Shown here: piece after piece, positions 8,800 through 17,774 of the stretch
Position numbering within the stretch: position 1 is the first letter of the stretch
Layout of the letters: every line of letters starts with the position of its first letter
NCBI RefSeq assembly: GCF_002979515.1
Contig: NZ_PCPA01000006.1
Location: 1-64,000, forward strand
Length of the DNA: 64,000 bases
Direction: 5' to 3'
Origin: Microbacterium sp. MYb54
GTDB taxonomy: Bacteria; Actinomycetota; Actinomycetes; Actinomycetales; Microbacteriaceae
Program-made: the position numbers and the translations under genes
Notes under the pieces: model-generated
Told to the model about the DNA's origin: nothing
What the model saw: the letters and a program-made list of their open reading frames with translations, nothing else
Database searches by the model: none

Positions 8800-8802
8800 G
8801 CT
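8797..8802 (+). promoter_or_regulatory. Possible internal -10 box before DUF917 copy 3
   Basis: TAGGCT overlaps the TAG stop of copy 2 and is followed by 7 bases and ATG 8810. It could let copy 3 and the PucR gene be transcribed separately from the operon. Confidence 0.35.
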
Positions 8803-8809
8803 GGAGCGC

Positions 8810-9844
8810 ATGATGCTGCAGCGCGACGACCTCACGGCGCTCGCACGCGGCTACGCGCTGCTCGGCTCCGGCGGCGGGGGCTCGACGACCATGCTCGAGC
8901 TGATGCTCGCCGGAGCCGGGGATTGGCCGATGGAGGTCTCCTCGATCGACTCGCTCGACCCTGCCACACCCTGCCTCGGCGTCGCGTTCGTCGGTTCGAC
9001 CATGCTGCTGGGGGAACGGCTTCCGGGAGCGGAACCCTTCGCTCGGCTCCTCAGCGCCGTCGAACGGTGGATCGGTCACCCGGTACCCGCCGTCTGTTCC
9101 CTCGAAGGCGGCGGAATGAACGGCCTCGCGCCGCTGACCCTGTCCGAGTCTCACATCGTGGTCGATGCGGACTGCACCGGCCGTGCGTTGCCAGGGCTCG
9201 ACCAGATGTCACTCTTCGTAGACCGCGTCCCCGGTCTCGTGTTCGCGTGCGACACCGGTGCAGACGGAGTCGCACTCGTCGAGGCGCACCGGGCGATCGA
9301 CGCCGAGCGAGTCGTGCGCTCGGCGATCGTCCAGGCCGGCGGGGTCGGCTGTGCGGTGCTCGGCGGCTTCACGGTCGGCGACCTGCGAGAGCACGCGATC
9401 GGCGGTCATCTCGAACATGCACTCGAGCTGGGCAGGGCTTACCTCGCGTCAGTCGCCGCGCCGCTCCCGCTGCCGCTGCTGGCCGAGGTGCTGGGGGCGG
9501 AGCTCCTCGCAGAGGGGCGCATCGTATCCGTCGCCCCGTTCGCGAAGGACCCCCACGTGAACGCCGTCGAGATCAGTGGGCTCGCCGGTGCCGTGCACCG
9601 CATCGTCACCCGCTCGGAGACGCTCGCCGTGCTCACCGACGGTCTGCTCGTCGCCTCCGCCCCGACCATCATCGTGATCATCGACGCGGTGTCCCGCGAG
9701 ATCCTGGAGGTCACCGAGCTCCGCCTGGCACGCAACGTCGCGGTCTTCGCCATCCCCGCCCCGGCATGGTGGAATGCCCGACCTGACCGGCGTGCGAAGG
9801 TGCTGCCCTCCGCCTACGGGCTCGACGACCTGGACGCGGCGTGA
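8810..9844 (+). CDS. DUF917 family protein, copy 3 (divergent)
   Basis: 344 residues, same fold family but diverged from copies 1 and 2. The glycine loop is GSGGGGST instead of GTGGGGDP, the middle motif is VDADCTGRALPG instead of VDADGMGRAFPE, and the C-terminal TEGLRYGQRVRV is replaced by TELRLARNVAVF. A Cys occupies the otherwise Gly position (VDADC). ATG 8810 or 8813 are both possible. It overlaps the PucR gene by 4 bases, so it may be a regulatory or accessory subunit tied to the regulator rather than another catalytic copy (inference). Confidence 0.8.
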   Translation: MMLQRDDLTALARGYALLGSGGGGSTTMLELMLAGAGDWPMEVSSIDSLDPATPCLGVAFVGSTMLLGERLPGAEPFARLLSAVERWIGHPVPAVCSLEGGGMNGLAPLTLSESHIVVDADCTGRALPGLDQMSLFVDRVPGLVFACDTGADGVALVEAHRAIDAERVVRSAIVQAGGVGCAVLGGFTVGDLREHAIGGHLEHALELGRAYLASVAAPLPLPLLAEVLGAELLAEGRIVSVAPFAKDPHVNAVEISGLAGAVHRIVTRSETLAVLTDGLLVASAPTIIVIIDAVSREILEVTELRLARNVAVFAIPAPAWWNARPDRRAKVLPSAYGLDDLDAA

Positions 9845-11355
9845 ACGAGCGGCTGCAGTTGAGCGCGCTGCTCGCCCACCCCGAGAACGGGGGGCTGCGG
9901 CGGGTCGGCGGCCCCGCGAGCGTCGCGTGGGAGGCCGTGGCCGTCGGTGCCGGAGAGGCGGAGCTGGTCGAGGGCGACGCCGATCGACTCGCCATAGTCA
10001 CAGCGGCGGCACCGACCTCGACCTGGCAGCAGGACGCGTTGCTGCGTCGGCTGCGTGACCGCGGCTACACCGGCCTCGCCCTCTCGGGCGCGGCCGGGTT
10101 CGACGCAGGGGCGTTCCGGCTCGCGGATCGGATCGGTCTGTGCCTGCTCGACGTCGAACGACCCATTCAACTCGCGAAGGCGTGCTGGATGCTGATCGAG
10201 GCTCGAGACGCGCTGACACTCAGCCAGGTTCGAAAGGTCGCCCAGTCGTTCGAGTACGCCGCAGATGACCTCGCCGACCTTCTGGGGCACATCGCTGCGA
10301 ACCTCGGCGTCGGCGCGGCACTCATCGACTCCTCCGGGGTGCTGCAGGAGGCAGGAGCTCATCTCGATGCACGACTGCACGCCGCGATCGGCTTCGACTC
10401 GTGGCTCGATCGGGCCGGCGCCGGTGAGGAGGCGGCCGCATCCGTGCGGGTCGACAGTCCGGGGCGCAGCGGCCTGAGACTGGTGCTGTTCGGGCGTGGG
10501 CTCGGCGAGGCCCAGCTCCAGTCGCTCTCCGTGGCCGCCGAGGTCGCGATGCCCGCGGTCGCCGCGCGCATCCTGATCGACGAGGTGGCGGCCGTGAACG
10601 ACGTCGCGGTGTCATCCGGACTCCTGCGCGATTTCGTCGACCTGCACGGGGCGGCGGATGCCGATGTCGAGAGACGGATGGCCGAGCGCGGTTGGCGCAC
10701 GGGAGGTCATCACCTCGGGTTCCGGATGGTGGCGAGGGGACGACTCGACTCCTTCTCGCTGCTGCGATCGGTCAGTGCGGGGCTCAGCACGATCGACGGT
10801 GATGCGCACGCGACGACCGCCGGCCGTGGACTGACCGGATGGCTGACGTTCCCCGAGTCACCGGATCCGGACCGGGTGGAGAGGGCCGTCGTCTCCCTGC
10901 GGGAGCTTCACCTGGGCGCACTGCGCGACTTCGCGGTCGCGACCGGAGTCGGCTCGCTGCAGGGTGGATCGGAAGGACTCGCCACCACGCTCGACGAGGC
11001 AGGGGATGCGGCGCGCATAGCGGCCTCGCGCTCGGCGACGGGGTGGTTCGTCCGGGTCGACAGCCTCGGTCTGGAACAGCTGCTGCTCGCGTGGACGGGG
11101 AACGACACGTTCGTGCCGGCAGCGGAATCGCTCCTCGCTCCGTTGCGGGAAGGGGGCGGCGAACTGCTCGCCACCCTCTCCGCCTACCTCGACCACGAGT
11201 CGGGCATCGCCGCGACTGCGATGGCGCTCGGTCTGCACCGCAACACCGTGACCGTGCGGATCAGGCGGGTGCAGGAACTCCTCGGCATCGACATGACCGA
11301 CCCCGAAGCCCGCCTGGCGCTGCACCTCGCGTGTCGTGCCGTGCAGCCGCGCTGA
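9841..11355 (+). CDS. PucR/CdaR-type transcriptional regulator
   Basis: 504-residue regulator with a C-terminal PucR helix-turn-helix near residues 445-500 (LSAYLDHESGIAATAMALGLHRNTVTVRI). The N-terminal part resembles the PucR ligand-sensing region. This family commonly senses purine or ring-catabolism intermediates and activates nearby genes. GTG 9841 overlaps the stop of DUF917 copy 3 (GTGA). As the last gene of the cluster it is the likely controller, acting at the repeats at 3546-3590 (inference). Confidence 0.87.
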   Translation: MNERLQLSALLAHPENGGLRRVGGPASVAWEAVAVGAGEAELVEGDADRLAIVTAAAPTSTWQQDALLRRLRDRGYTGLALSGAAGFDAGAFRLADRIGLCLLDVERPIQLAKACWMLIEARDALTLSQVRKVAQSFEYAADDLADLLGHIAANLGVGAALIDSSGVLQEAGAHLDARLHAAIGFDSWLDRAGAGEEAAASVRVDSPGRSGLRLVLFGRGLGEAQLQSLSVAAEVAMPAVAARILIDEVAAVNDVAVSSGLLRDFVDLHGAADADVERRMAERGWRTGGHHLGFRMVARGRLDSFSLLRSVSAGLSTIDGDAHATTAGRGLTGWLTFPESPDPDRVERAVVSLRELHLGALRDFAVATGVGSLQGGSEGLATTLDEAGDAARIAASRSATGWFVRVDSLGLEQLLLAWTGNDTFVPAAESLLAPLREGGGELLATLSAYLDHESGIAATAMALGLHRNTVTVRIRRVQELLGIDMTDPEARLALHLACRAVQPR

Positions 11356-11367
11356 GCGGAGCCTGAC

Positions 11368-11781
11368 TCATTCCTCCGGGTCGCCGTGCAGCATCCACGG
11401 GATGCCGAAGCGATCGACGAGCATCCCGAAGAGCCCACCCCACGGGGGCACATCCAATGGCATCGTGATCGTCGCCCCGTCGGACAGCTTGTCCCACACC
11501 GTGCGCGTCGCGTCTTGAGTGTTGCCGCTCAACGACACCGAGAACCCTTGCGGCTTCTCGTACGGCATCCCATCGGGAGAGTCGGATGCCATCAGCACCA
11601 GGCCGTCCGGTGCGTCCAACTGGGCATGCATCACGAGGTCCTTCTGGCTCGGATCCTGCACCATATCGGGGAACTCCCCGAAGGTGTTGATCACGAGCTC
11701 GCCACCGAGGACGCTCTGATAGAACTCCATCGCCTCGCGGGCTTCGGTGCGGAAGGACAGATACGGGTTGAGAGCAGGCAT
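11368..11781 (-). CDS. VOC-superfamily PhnB-like protein
   Basis: 137-residue glyoxalase-fold protein of the PhnB type (MPALNPYLSFRTEAREAMEFYQ at the start, FGIPWMLH at the end). Most members are uncharacterised metal-binding or antibiotic-resistance-like proteins. Start ATG 11781 has CTGGAG upstream. It lies tail to tail with the PucR gene. Function cannot be specified further. Confidence 0.85.
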   Translation of the reverse strand: MPALNPYLSFRTEAREAMEFYQSVLGGELVINTFGEFPDMVQDPSQKDLVMHAQLDAPDGLVLMASDSPDGMPYEKPQGFSVSLSGNTQDATRTVWDKLSDGATITMPLDVPPWGGLFGMLVDRFGIPWMLHGDPEE

Positions 11782-11897
11782 GAAGACTCCAGGAGTGTGT
11801 GAAAGGTGTCACGACCGGCACCGCTGAGCCTCAGTCTGCGCCCGGGGCGTGGGACCCGCAAGAGGGATCGAGAGCGGCGATAGGGCCAGACGGAGGG

Positions 11898-12164
11898 TCA
11901 GACCGGGAGAGCTTTGACCGCGGCGGTGAGCACCTGGGGGACAGTCGGCACCCCGGTGGCGCGAAAGACCTCGGCTCCGGCGGCATCGCGGATGATCACG
12001 GTCGGCGTGAACCCGATGTCGAGCTTCTCGGCGGCATCCGGATCCTGTGCGACGTCGATCTCGGTGACCGTCGCATCGGGGAGGAATCGCACGGCCTCGG
12101 CGAGCACTGCCCGCGTGCGTGCGCAGGCGCCGCAGAACGACGATGACACCAGGGTCAACTCCAT
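11898..12164 (-). CDS. Thioredoxin/glutaredoxin-like protein
   Basis: 88-residue thioredoxin-fold protein with CGAC active site (SSFCGACARTR, residues 8-18) and the cis-Pro motif GFTPTVII. A small thiol-disulfide oxidoreductase, cytoplasmic because there is no signal peptide. Start ATG 12164 chosen for GAGGAG 7 bases upstream and because the fold begins at once; the longer frame upstream is unlikely. Partner unknown. Confidence 0.85.
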   Translation of the reverse strand: MELTLVSSSFCGACARTRAVLAEAVRFLPDATVTEIDVAQDPDAAEKLDIGFTPTVIIRDAAGAEVFRATGVPTVPQVLTAAVKALPV

Positions 12165-12295
12165 GCGCGCCTCCTCGGGCGCCCATCGCGCCACCACAAT
12201 TGCAACCTGCAACCGGTTCGTGGTGTTCCCGTGCGACGGCGGAGGTGGGCTCAGACGACGGGACGCCGTACGCTCGGTCGGATCAGCCGAAGGAG

Positions 12296-12637
12296 TCATC
12301 CACGGTCTAGGCCGAAGGTGTGCTTCACAAGGGCGCGCACGTCGCGGTCGAGACCTTCGATGCGGGTCTCCACGGCGTCGATGCGAGTGTTCACCGAGAC
12401 GAATCGTGCATCGACCGCTTCGAAGCGCGCGTCGACGGCCTCGAATCGCGCGACCATCTCGGCGCGCAGCCCGCCGATCTGAGCGCCGATCCCCGTGCTC
12501 ATCCCGTCGATCTCTGACCTCACGCCGCCGATCTCGGCCCGCAACACCCGGATGAACAGGGTCGAGACGACCGTGACCATCCCGAACATCAGCGCGATGA
12601 CGGCACCGATCATGGTCCAGATCTGCGGCTCGGTCAT
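12296..12637 (-). CDS. Small membrane-anchored coiled-coil protein (paralogue 1)
   Basis: 113 residues, not assigned to a named family. One N-terminal membrane helix (about residues 6-28, IWTMIGAVIALMFGMVTVVS) is followed by a long heptad-like region with 7-residue repeats (RFEAVDA, RFEAVDA, RFVSVNT, RIDAVET, RIEGLDR) and the end VKHTFGLDR. The protein at 17349-17606 has the same helix, linker (AEIGG versus SEIGG) and tail, so they are paralogues. Start ATG 12637 matches that alignment. Likely cytoplasmic coiled coil tethered to the membrane; role unknown. Confidence 0.75.
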   Translation of the reverse strand: MTEPQIWTMIGAVIALMFGMVTVVSTLFIRVLRAEIGGVRSEIDGMSTGIGAQIGGLRAEMVARFEAVDARFEAVDARFVSVNTRIDAVETRIEGLDRDVRALVKHTFGLDRG

Positions 12638-12761
12638 GGTGATCACGCTCTCATTCTCGTCGGATGATCTCATCCTGCCAAGACCGCGAACCAGTATGCG
12701 GCGAGCGGGGAGAAACCTGTCTCGGAGCAATATGTGGAGGGGGACTGGAGCGCGGGCAACG

Positions 12762-13502
12762 CTAGCGCGCGGCGAGCCATTCGGTGAAGCTCTGACGCCC
12801 GAGATCTGCGTCAGGACCGGGGAGAGCATGCCCCGCTCTCATGCCGGCCATCTGCGGCCCCGGCACGTTGATTCTCGGTATCCATCCGCGGAATCCCGTC
12901 CGCCGCGCGAACGCGCGCACCATGTCAGACAACTGCTCTTCCCGAGGGCCGGCGAGGTCACGCACGCGTCCCTGCGGATCGGCAGCGGCGAGTTCTGCGA
13001 GACGCTCGCCCACTTCGCTCGCAGCCACGGGCTGTGTACGCGCGTTCGGGGCGACGTGCAGGGGTCCCAGCTTCGCGCGTTCGAACATCTGCCCCGCGAA
13101 CTCATGGAACTGCGTGGCCCGCAGGATCGTCCACGGCACGCGCGATGCTTCGAAGATCTTCTCCTGGGCGATCTTGCCGGCGTAATAGTCGTAGGGAATG
13201 CGGTCGATCCCGACGATCGACAGCAGCACGACATGTCCGACCCCCGCATTCGCGGCCGCTGAGACGAGGTTCCCGGTCGCGGCGGTGAAGAACTCGATGG
13301 CCGCGCTCGCCTTGAGGGTCTCGATGCTCGCGACGTCGATCACCGCGTCGGCGCCGGCCAGGGCGTAGTCCAGACCCTTTCCGGTCACCAGGTCGACTCC
13401 CTGCGATCGGCTGAGGACGACCGCGTCGTGCCCCGCTGCGCGCACCGCCTCGACGGTGTGTCGACCGACGGTCCCGGTTCCTCCTGCGACGGCGATCCTC
13501 AT
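12762..13502 (-). CDS. NAD(P)-binding atypical SDR/NmrA-like protein
   Basis: 246 residues with the N-terminal dinucleotide loop GGTGTVGRH (residues 7-15), and the reduced active site typical of NmrA-like or atypical SDR proteins (DYYAGKIAQEKIFEAS). Such proteins act as redox sensors or reductases on small substrates. AAGGAG lies 8 bases before the ATG. The gene stands apart from the coiled-coil gene downstream. Substrate unknown. Confidence 0.85.
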   Translation of the reverse strand: MRIAVAGGTGTVGRHTVEAVRAAGHDAVVLSRSQGVDLVTGKGLDYALAGADAVIDVASIETLKASAAIEFFTAATGNLVSAAANAGVGHVVLLSIVGIDRIPYDYYAGKIAQEKIFEASRVPWTILRATQFHEFAGQMFERAKLGPLHVAPNARTQPVAASEVGERLAELAAADPQGRVRDLAGPREEQLSDMVRAFARRTGFRGWIPRINVPGPQMAGMRAGHALPGPDADLGRQSFTEWLAAR

Positions 13503-13652
13503 GTGTGTTCTCCTTCGTCCTCGTACATCCTTCTCCTAGTTCGGCGATGCAGGTGACCGAATCGTGAGGTATCGGCCGAAAGAGGGCGATGCGCTCACCC
13601 GTTGCACGATCCGGACAGGCTCACGCAGTGGACGTGATCCCTGCTGGGTACG

Positions 13653-15002
13653 ATGGCGACTGTGACCACATCGACCGTGCGCCCGGGCATCGCCGAGCGG
13701 CTTTCGCAGATGATCCGGATCCCGACGGTCTCGGCCGAGCTCGACGAACGCGGCTCGGCTCCGTTCGAGGAGTTCGTCGCGTTGATCGCCGAGCTCTACC
13801 CGTTGACGCACGAGAAGCTGCGCCTCGAACGGCACACCGACTTCGGGCTGCTGTTCCATTGGCAGGGGAGCGGTCCGGCGTCCGATGAACCCGTCGTGCT
13901 GATGGCGCACTACGACGTCGTCCCTGTCGATGAGAGCGACGCCTGGACCCATCCGCCCTTCGCCGGGGTGATCGCCGACGGCTCGGTGTACGGGCGCGGG
14001 GCCCTCGACGACAAGGGCCCACTGATCGTTGTCCTCGAAGCGGTCGAGAATCTGCTCGTGGACGGCTTCATCCCTCCCCGTGACGTGTACCTCTCCTTCG
14101 GCGGCAACGAGGAGACCTACGGCCGCGCAGCCGAGGAGATCGCTCGGGTGCTGCGCGAACGCGGCATCGTTCCCTGGCTCGTGATCGATGAGGGCGGGGC
14201 CGTCGTCGACGCACCCCTGCCCTTCGTTCCTGGTCGTGCGGCGATGATCGGTGTCGGCGAGAAGGGTGTGATGACGCTCCGGCTGTCCGCGCGTGGTGAG
14301 GGCGGGCACGCGTCCGCGCCGCCGTCGCTGACCGCTGTCCGGCGCATCGCCAGGGCCGTGGATCGGCTGGGGCCGACCATGTTCCGCCCCCGCGCCTCGA
14401 AGGCGATCCTCCGGATGCTGTCCCAGCTGGCCGCGCAGACGCCCGGACCCGCTCGTCATCTGCTGCGTCTTCTCGGATCGACGCCTCTGCTGACGGCACA
14501 GGTCTTCGCCGCACTCGGCGGCGAGCCGGCGGCCCTCGTGCGCACCACCGTCGCCCCGACCATGCAGTCCGGTGGCACCGCGGCGAACGTGCTGCCGTCG
14601 CAGGCATCCGCCACCGTCAACCTGCGCATCGCGCTCGGGGAGACGACGCAGCAGACGGTGTTCCGGGTGCGCCGCCGCATCCGCGATCCGCTCGTCGCCG
14701 TGGAGGTCGTCGAGGCGAGCGAGCCGTCGCCGGAATCGCCGACCGACAACGCGCAGTTCGCCCTGCTCGCGGCGGCACTCGACGTCTCGTATCCCGGCGT
14801 CCCTGCCGTGCCCTACGTGATGATGGCGGCCACCGATTCTCGGCACTTCCACCGCTTCTCTCCGGCCGTGTACCGCTTCGCGCCGTTGGACATGTCGAAC
14901 GCGCAGCGCGCCTCGATCCACGGTGTGGATGAGAGCGTCGAGATCGCCGCCCTGGAGCGCGGGGAGCGATTCCATCGGGCGCTTCTCGAACGGCTAGGGT
15001 GA
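13653..15002 (+). CDS. M20-family metallopeptidase
   Basis: 449-residue M20/M25/M40-type zinc peptidase (carboxypeptidase or aminoacylase type). Metal-site residues are visible: H86 in MAHYDVVPVD, the Asp/Lys of GALDDKGP near 118, and the Glu pair of GGNEETYG near 151. The dimerisation domain contains GEGGHASAPP. ATG 13653 has no Shine-Dalgarno; a TACGAT box at 13649-13654 instead lies 7 bases before GTG 13662, so the true start may be GTG 13662, three codons later. The MFS gene follows 55 bases on, perhaps exporting the products. Confidence 0.88.
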   Translation: MATVTTSTVRPGIAERLSQMIRIPTVSAELDERGSAPFEEFVALIAELYPLTHEKLRLERHTDFGLLFHWQGSGPASDEPVVLMAHYDVVPVDESDAWTHPPFAGVIADGSVYGRGALDDKGPLIVVLEAVENLLVDGFIPPRDVYLSFGGNEETYGRAAEEIARVLRERGIVPWLVIDEGGAVVDAPLPFVPGRAAMIGVGEKGVMTLRLSARGEGGHASAPPSLTAVRRIARAVDRLGPTMFRPRASKAILRMLSQLAAQTPGPARHLLRLLGSTPLLTAQVFAALGGEPAALVRTTVAPTMQSGGTAANVLPSQASATVNLRIALGETTQQTVFRVRRRIRDPLVAVEVVEASEPSPESPTDNAQFALLAAALDVSYPGVPAVPYVMMAATDSRHFHRFSPAVYRFAPLDMSNAQRASIHGVDESVEIAALERGERFHRALLERLG

Positions 15003-15057
15003 TCTCACCCGCCTCCGGCCGTGCGCTGGAGGACCCGTACGAGAAGCAGGAGACGCG

Positions 15058-16518
15058 ATGACGCGCACCCGCACCCTGGGCACCCTCGCCGCCGTCGTCG
15101 GCTTCCTTGCCTTCGTGGAATTCACGAGCGGCGTGCTGCAGGGGTACTACACCCCGATGCTCACCGACATCGCCCGTCACCTCGGGATCCACGACGCCGA
15201 CGTGAACTGGCTCGAGGGCACGCAGCTGATGCTGTCGGCGCTCGTCGTCCCGGCGTTCGCGAAGCTCGGCGACATGGTCGGGCACAAGCGGATGCTGCTG
15301 ATCTCGACTGCGGTCACCGCAGCGGCCGCCCTGGTGCTGCCCTTCACGGATTCGTTCCCCGTGTTCCTCGCGGCGTGGGCGCTGATGGGCTTCTACGTGG
15401 TGTGGCTTCCGCTGGAGATCGCCTTGATCTGGTCGCGCTCGCGTCGGATGGAGGGCCGTTCCACGATCACCGCCAAGGCGGCAGGTCTCCTCGTCGCCGC
15501 CCTCGAAGGCGGAGCGATCATCGGCGCGCTCGTCGGCGGTGCCCTCATCGACGTGCTCCCGCTCACAGTCGTGCTGCTGATCCCGGCCGTCCTGATCGTG
15601 GTGTGCTTCTTCGTGATCCTGTTCGGTGTCAAGGAGTCGCCGGAGCCGACGGGTGGCATCTTCGACACGGTCGGCCTCGTGCTCATCTCCCTCGCCCTCG
15701 TCTGCTTCACCGGTGGTCTCAGCCTGCTCCGCCTCGAGGGCGGTCTGGTGAACCCGTGGTCCTGGGCGGTGGTGGTCCTCGGCGTCCTGCTGGTGATCCC
15801 GTTCGTGCTCTGGGAGCTCCGCTGCGATGACCCGCTGATCGACGTGCGCATGTTCCGCTCACCCGCGCTCGGCCCGGTGTTCCTCACGGCCGGACTCTTC
15901 GGAGTCAGCGTGCTCGGCGCGCAGGCCCCTCTGTCGACGTTCGCGCGTACCGATCCGACGGTCTACGGCTACGGTCTTGGCACGAGCGGCTTCGCGACCT
16001 CGCTGATCATCGGCGTCTATCTGATCGCCATGATCGCGGGTGCGCTGCTGTTCCCGACGATCGCGCGGTGGGCCACCCCACGTCTGACGCTGATGGGGGC
16101 GTCCGTGCTGGTCGGTGTCGGCTTCCTCCTGTTCCTCCCGTTCCACGACACCTACGCGCAGGTCATCACGAACATGGTGGTCGTGGGTCTCGGGTCCGGC
16201 GCGCTGGTCGCGGCGCTTCCCGCCGCCGCGGCATCCGCGGCTCCGGCGACACAGACCGGCGTCGCGACGGGGCTGACCAACTCGGTGAAGACCGTGGGTG
16301 GTGCGATCGCGTCGTGCGTGTTCGGCATCGCGCTCCTGCACGGGGTGGTGAGTACAGCGGGTGCGACCGAGGGGACCGCCGGTTCGCTCGCCGGCTACTT
16401 CACCGTGTGGATCGTCTGCGGCGTGACAGCGCTCGTCGCCGCGGTGATCCTCGTGTTCGTCCCGAAGACCGCGTTCACCGACCGGTCGGTCGAAACCGAG
16501 GCCGCGCCGGCGCTCTGA
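15058..16518 (+). CDS. MFS transporter (DHA2-like)
   Basis: 486-residue major-facilitator protein with about 14 hydrophobic segments, suggesting a DHA2-type drug/proton antiporter. The motif-A region reads AKLGDMVGHKRML near residues 65-77. GGAGA precedes the ATG by 4-8 bases. It probably shares a transcript with the M20 peptidase. Substrate unknown. Confidence 0.87.
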   Translation: MTRTRTLGTLAAVVGFLAFVEFTSGVLQGYYTPMLTDIARHLGIHDADVNWLEGTQLMLSALVVPAFAKLGDMVGHKRMLLISTAVTAAAALVLPFTDSFPVFLAAWALMGFYVVWLPLEIALIWSRSRRMEGRSTITAKAAGLLVAALEGGAIIGALVGGALIDVLPLTVVLLIPAVLIVVCFFVILFGVKESPEPTGGIFDTVGLVLISLALVCFTGGLSLLRLEGGLVNPWSWAVVVLGVLLVIPFVLWELRCDDPLIDVRMFRSPALGPVFLTAGLFGVSVLGAQAPLSTFARTDPTVYGYGLGTSGFATSLIIGVYLIAMIAGALLFPTIARWATPRLTLMGASVLVGVGFLLFLPFHDTYAQVITNMVVVGLGSGALVAALPAAAASAAPATQTGVATGLTNSVKTVGGAIASCVFGIALLHGVVSTAGATEGTAGSLAGYFTVWIVCGVTALVAAVILVFVPKTAFTDRSVETEAAPAL

Positions 16519-16521
16519 GAG

Positions 16522-17352
16522 TCACTCGCGCAGCTCGAGTACCCTCAGGATCTCGGGCCAGGCGAGCGCGCCGAGTGCGGCATCGGCCGATGGGGTGCCT
16601 CCTCGCGCCATCGCCACGCCGCCGCTGGTGGCAGATTCGCCGGGCAGAGTCATCCGGTGTCCGGCGGTCGGGTGGGTGACGACGATCGCCCGTCGCCCGT
16701 GAATCGTACGGCGCCGTGCGATCTCCGAGGCGAATCTGTCACTCGGCCATACGCGGTCATCGCCTCCGGCGACCAGGACGACGTCACCGGAGATCCTCTC
16801 GGCGCGGATCGCTGCCGCGGCGGCGCCGTCCGGGTCGCGATCGAGGCTCGATGCGTACAGTGATCGGTACTCGGGCGGCTCGGTCAACGGCGACCAGGTG
16901 GGATCGAACGGCACGGCGGGGAGTGGAACACCCTGGTGGGTCCAGTGCGACGACCAGTTTCCGTCTGCGATCCCCGCCCAGACCACGGATGACGGAGCTA
17001 CCGCCACAGTCGCATCGACCGGGTGAAGGGATGCCGTCACCAGGGCCGCCTCAGCTCCGAAGGATGTCCCGAAGACCGCGACGCGGTCGGCGTCGGCGCG
17101 CAGCAGATCCAGCTGGTCGATGAACGTCTCGATCGGCACCTCGTGCGGGGCAGGGCGCTGGCCGACGCCGCCGAACCAGCGGATGGCGCGGACGCGGGCG
17201 CCGCGCCGCGCCAGCAGCTCCGCCCGTTCGGTCTCCACGCGCCCGCTGGAGCCGGCGAGGAGCAGGACGGCTGTGCCGCAGGCGACTTCGGGGAAGGCGT
17301 CATGCGAGTCGGCCCGGTCGATCGAGGTTCTGCGGCCAGGCGCCGCCATCAT
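16522..17352 (-). CDS. Alpha/beta hydrolase, BAAT/acyl-CoA thioesterase C-terminal type
   Basis: 276 residues with an alpha/beta-hydrolase triad: nucleophile Ser in FGTSFGAEA, Asp in GGDDRVWPS and His in TAGHRM near residue 225. The BAAT-like fold usually cleaves acyl-thioesters or peptides. There is no signal peptide. ATG 17352 overlaps the stop of the small coiled-coil gene by 4 bases (ATGA), so the two are co-translated, which suggests a functional link between the membrane-tethered coiled coil and this enzyme (inference). Confidence 0.82.
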   Translation of the reverse strand: MMAAPGRRTSIDRADSHDAFPEVACGTAVLLLAGSSGRVETERAELLARRGARVRAIRWFGGVGQRPAPHEVPIETFIDQLDLLRADADRVAVFGTSFGAEAALVTASLHPVDATVAVAPSSVVWAGIADGNWSSHWTHQGVPLPAVPFDPTWSPLTEPPEYRSLYASSLDRDPDGAAAAAIRAERISGDVVLVAGGDDRVWPSDRFASEIARRRTIHGRRAIVVTHPTAGHRMTLPGESATSGGVAMARGGTPSADAALGALAWPEILRVLELRE

Positions 17353-17606
17353 TCCCGATCGAGCCCGAACGTGCGCTTCACAATGGCCTGCACATCGCGA
17401 TCGAGACCGTCGATGCGGGTGTTCACGGCGTCGAAGCGCGCGTTCATCTCAGTGCGCAGGCCGCCGATCTGTCCGTTCATCTCGGTGCGAAGTCCGCCGA
17501 TCTCGCTGCGGACGATCCGCACGAACAGGGTCGAGACGACCGTGAGCGTGCTGAACATCAGTACCGTGAAAGACCCGATCATGGTCCAGATCTGCGCGTC
17601 ATTCAT
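17349..17606 (-). CDS. Small membrane-anchored coiled-coil protein (paralogue 2)
   Basis: 85 residues, paralogue of the protein at 12296-12637: QIWTMIG, a single membrane helix, TVVSTLF, SEIGGLRTEM, then two GGLRTEMN heptad units, NTRIDGLDRDV and the tail VKRTFGLDR. It is shorter because it carries fewer heptads. Start ATG 17606 chosen for GAGGGAG about 8 bases upstream; an in-frame GTG at 17615 lies just before it. It is co-translated with the BAAT-type hydrolase. Function unknown. Confidence 0.78.
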   Translation of the reverse strand: MNDAQIWTMIGSFTVLMFSTLTVVSTLFVRIVRSEIGGLRTEMNGQIGGLRTEMNARFDAVNTRIDGLDRDVQAIVKRTFGLDRE

Positions 17607-17774
17607 GAATCCCACTCCCTCATCGTCGCATCGATCAGGCGAGCCTGCCAGAGCGCGCGAGACGAAGATATCGGTTGCGCAGGAGATGGGGACAACACGT
17701 TTTCGCGCATCCCGGGGGAGGAGAAGTCACCCCCATCCCTGCGGGTTGTGCGAGAAACTCGCTCCGCACATCGA

